Below, piece by piece: positions 22,533 to 22,664 of a stretch of DNA of 22,664 nucleotides. Source of the stretch: Gemmataceae bacterium (lineage in GTDB: Bacteria; Planctomycetota; Planctomycetia; Gemmatales; Gemmataceae); NCBI GenBank assembly GCA_009691815.1, contig SIAL01000014.1, forward strand, positions 1-22,664. Reading direction: 5' to 3'. Under the pieces are notes generated by a model. It ran no database searches, had not been told where the DNA came from, and saw only the letters and a program-made list of their open reading frames with translations. Made by a program: the position numbers and the translations under genes. Within the stretch, counting starts at the first letter, position 1; every line of letters begins with the position of its first letter.

Positions 22533-22664
22533 CTAGAGGATTAGTGTAGGAATCTTGGTCGCTTCCCGGTCGAGATCCTTGAGGAAATCAGGGTGGGGAA
22601 GCCTCCCGGCCTTAAGCCACCGGGTGGCAACGGTCAGGACAATTCGGTTTACCGGGCAGAGTCT
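22533..22664 (-). CDS. C-terminal end of an unidentified protein (cut by window edge)
   Basis: An open frame enters from the right edge and ends at a TAG, giving 43 residues (RLCPVNRIVLTVATRWLKAG and on to a KIPTLIL end). The composition looks like a helix-forming protein tail and the frame ends four bases before the DUF971 ATG, as is common in an operon. It is too short to name, and a chance open frame cannot be excluded. Confidence 0.4.
   Translation of the reverse strand, partial: RLCPVNRIVLTVATRWLKAGRLPHPDFLKDLDREATKIPTLIL

Overview
The window reads as a chromosomal piece of a planctomycete (phylum Planctomycetota). The strongest signs are a translationally coupled pair encoding a PSCyt1-PSCyt2-PSD1 (DUF1549/DUF1553) cytochrome-like protein and a DUF1501 protein, and four exported PQQ-like beta-propeller proteins opening with the W-P-x-x-(R/G)-G type motif common in that phylum. 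Base composition by eye is moderate, about half GC. Genus cannot be decided from the sequence. Every intact gene lies on the minus strand; the only plus-strand coding piece is the 3' end of an IS630-type transposase at the left edge. No gap between genes exceeds 300 bases, and I see no rRNA, tRNA, CRISPR array, riboswitch or convincing terminator.

Reading in the direction of transcription (right to left): (1) 22.66-21.24 kb holds the tail of an unidentified gene, a small cysteine-rich DUF971 protein and an Mrp/NBP35-type P-loop ATPase. Together the last two resemble a split version of the plastid Fe-S factor HCF101. The Mrp protein has no cysteine at all. (2) 21.15-16.50 kb is a two-gene RND efflux system: a 1079-aa inner-membrane pump coupled by an ATGA overlap to a lipoprotein periplasmic adaptor. 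No TolC-like gene is present. (3) 16.36-12.56 kb is the planctomycete PSCyt/DUF1501 pair, coupled by a GTGA overlap.

(4) 12.33-6.78 kb carries three exported PQQ-like propellers in tandem, with gaps of only about 30 bases; the second and third are clear paralogues. (5) Continuing with the same tight spacing, 6.75-2.94 kb encodes an adenylate-forming ligase without the usual C-terminal lid, an aldehyde dehydrogenase/acyl reductase-type protein and a group III iron-containing alcohol dehydrogenase. As a set they could run acid to activated acyl to aldehyde to alcohol, or the reverse, a logic comparable to LuxE/LuxC plus an alcohol dehydrogenase. (6) 2.81-1.54 kb has a small four-helix membrane protein and a soluble protein of unknown function, possibly the end of the same transcription unit. 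(7) 1.42-0.30 kb is a fourth, compact eight-blade propeller, abutted at its 3' end by the IS630 remnant.

The two parts most worth following are the propeller plus ligase/ALDH/ADH run (about 9.4 kb of closely packed genes of unknown substrate) and the cysteine-free Mrp beside a six-cysteine DUF971 protein.
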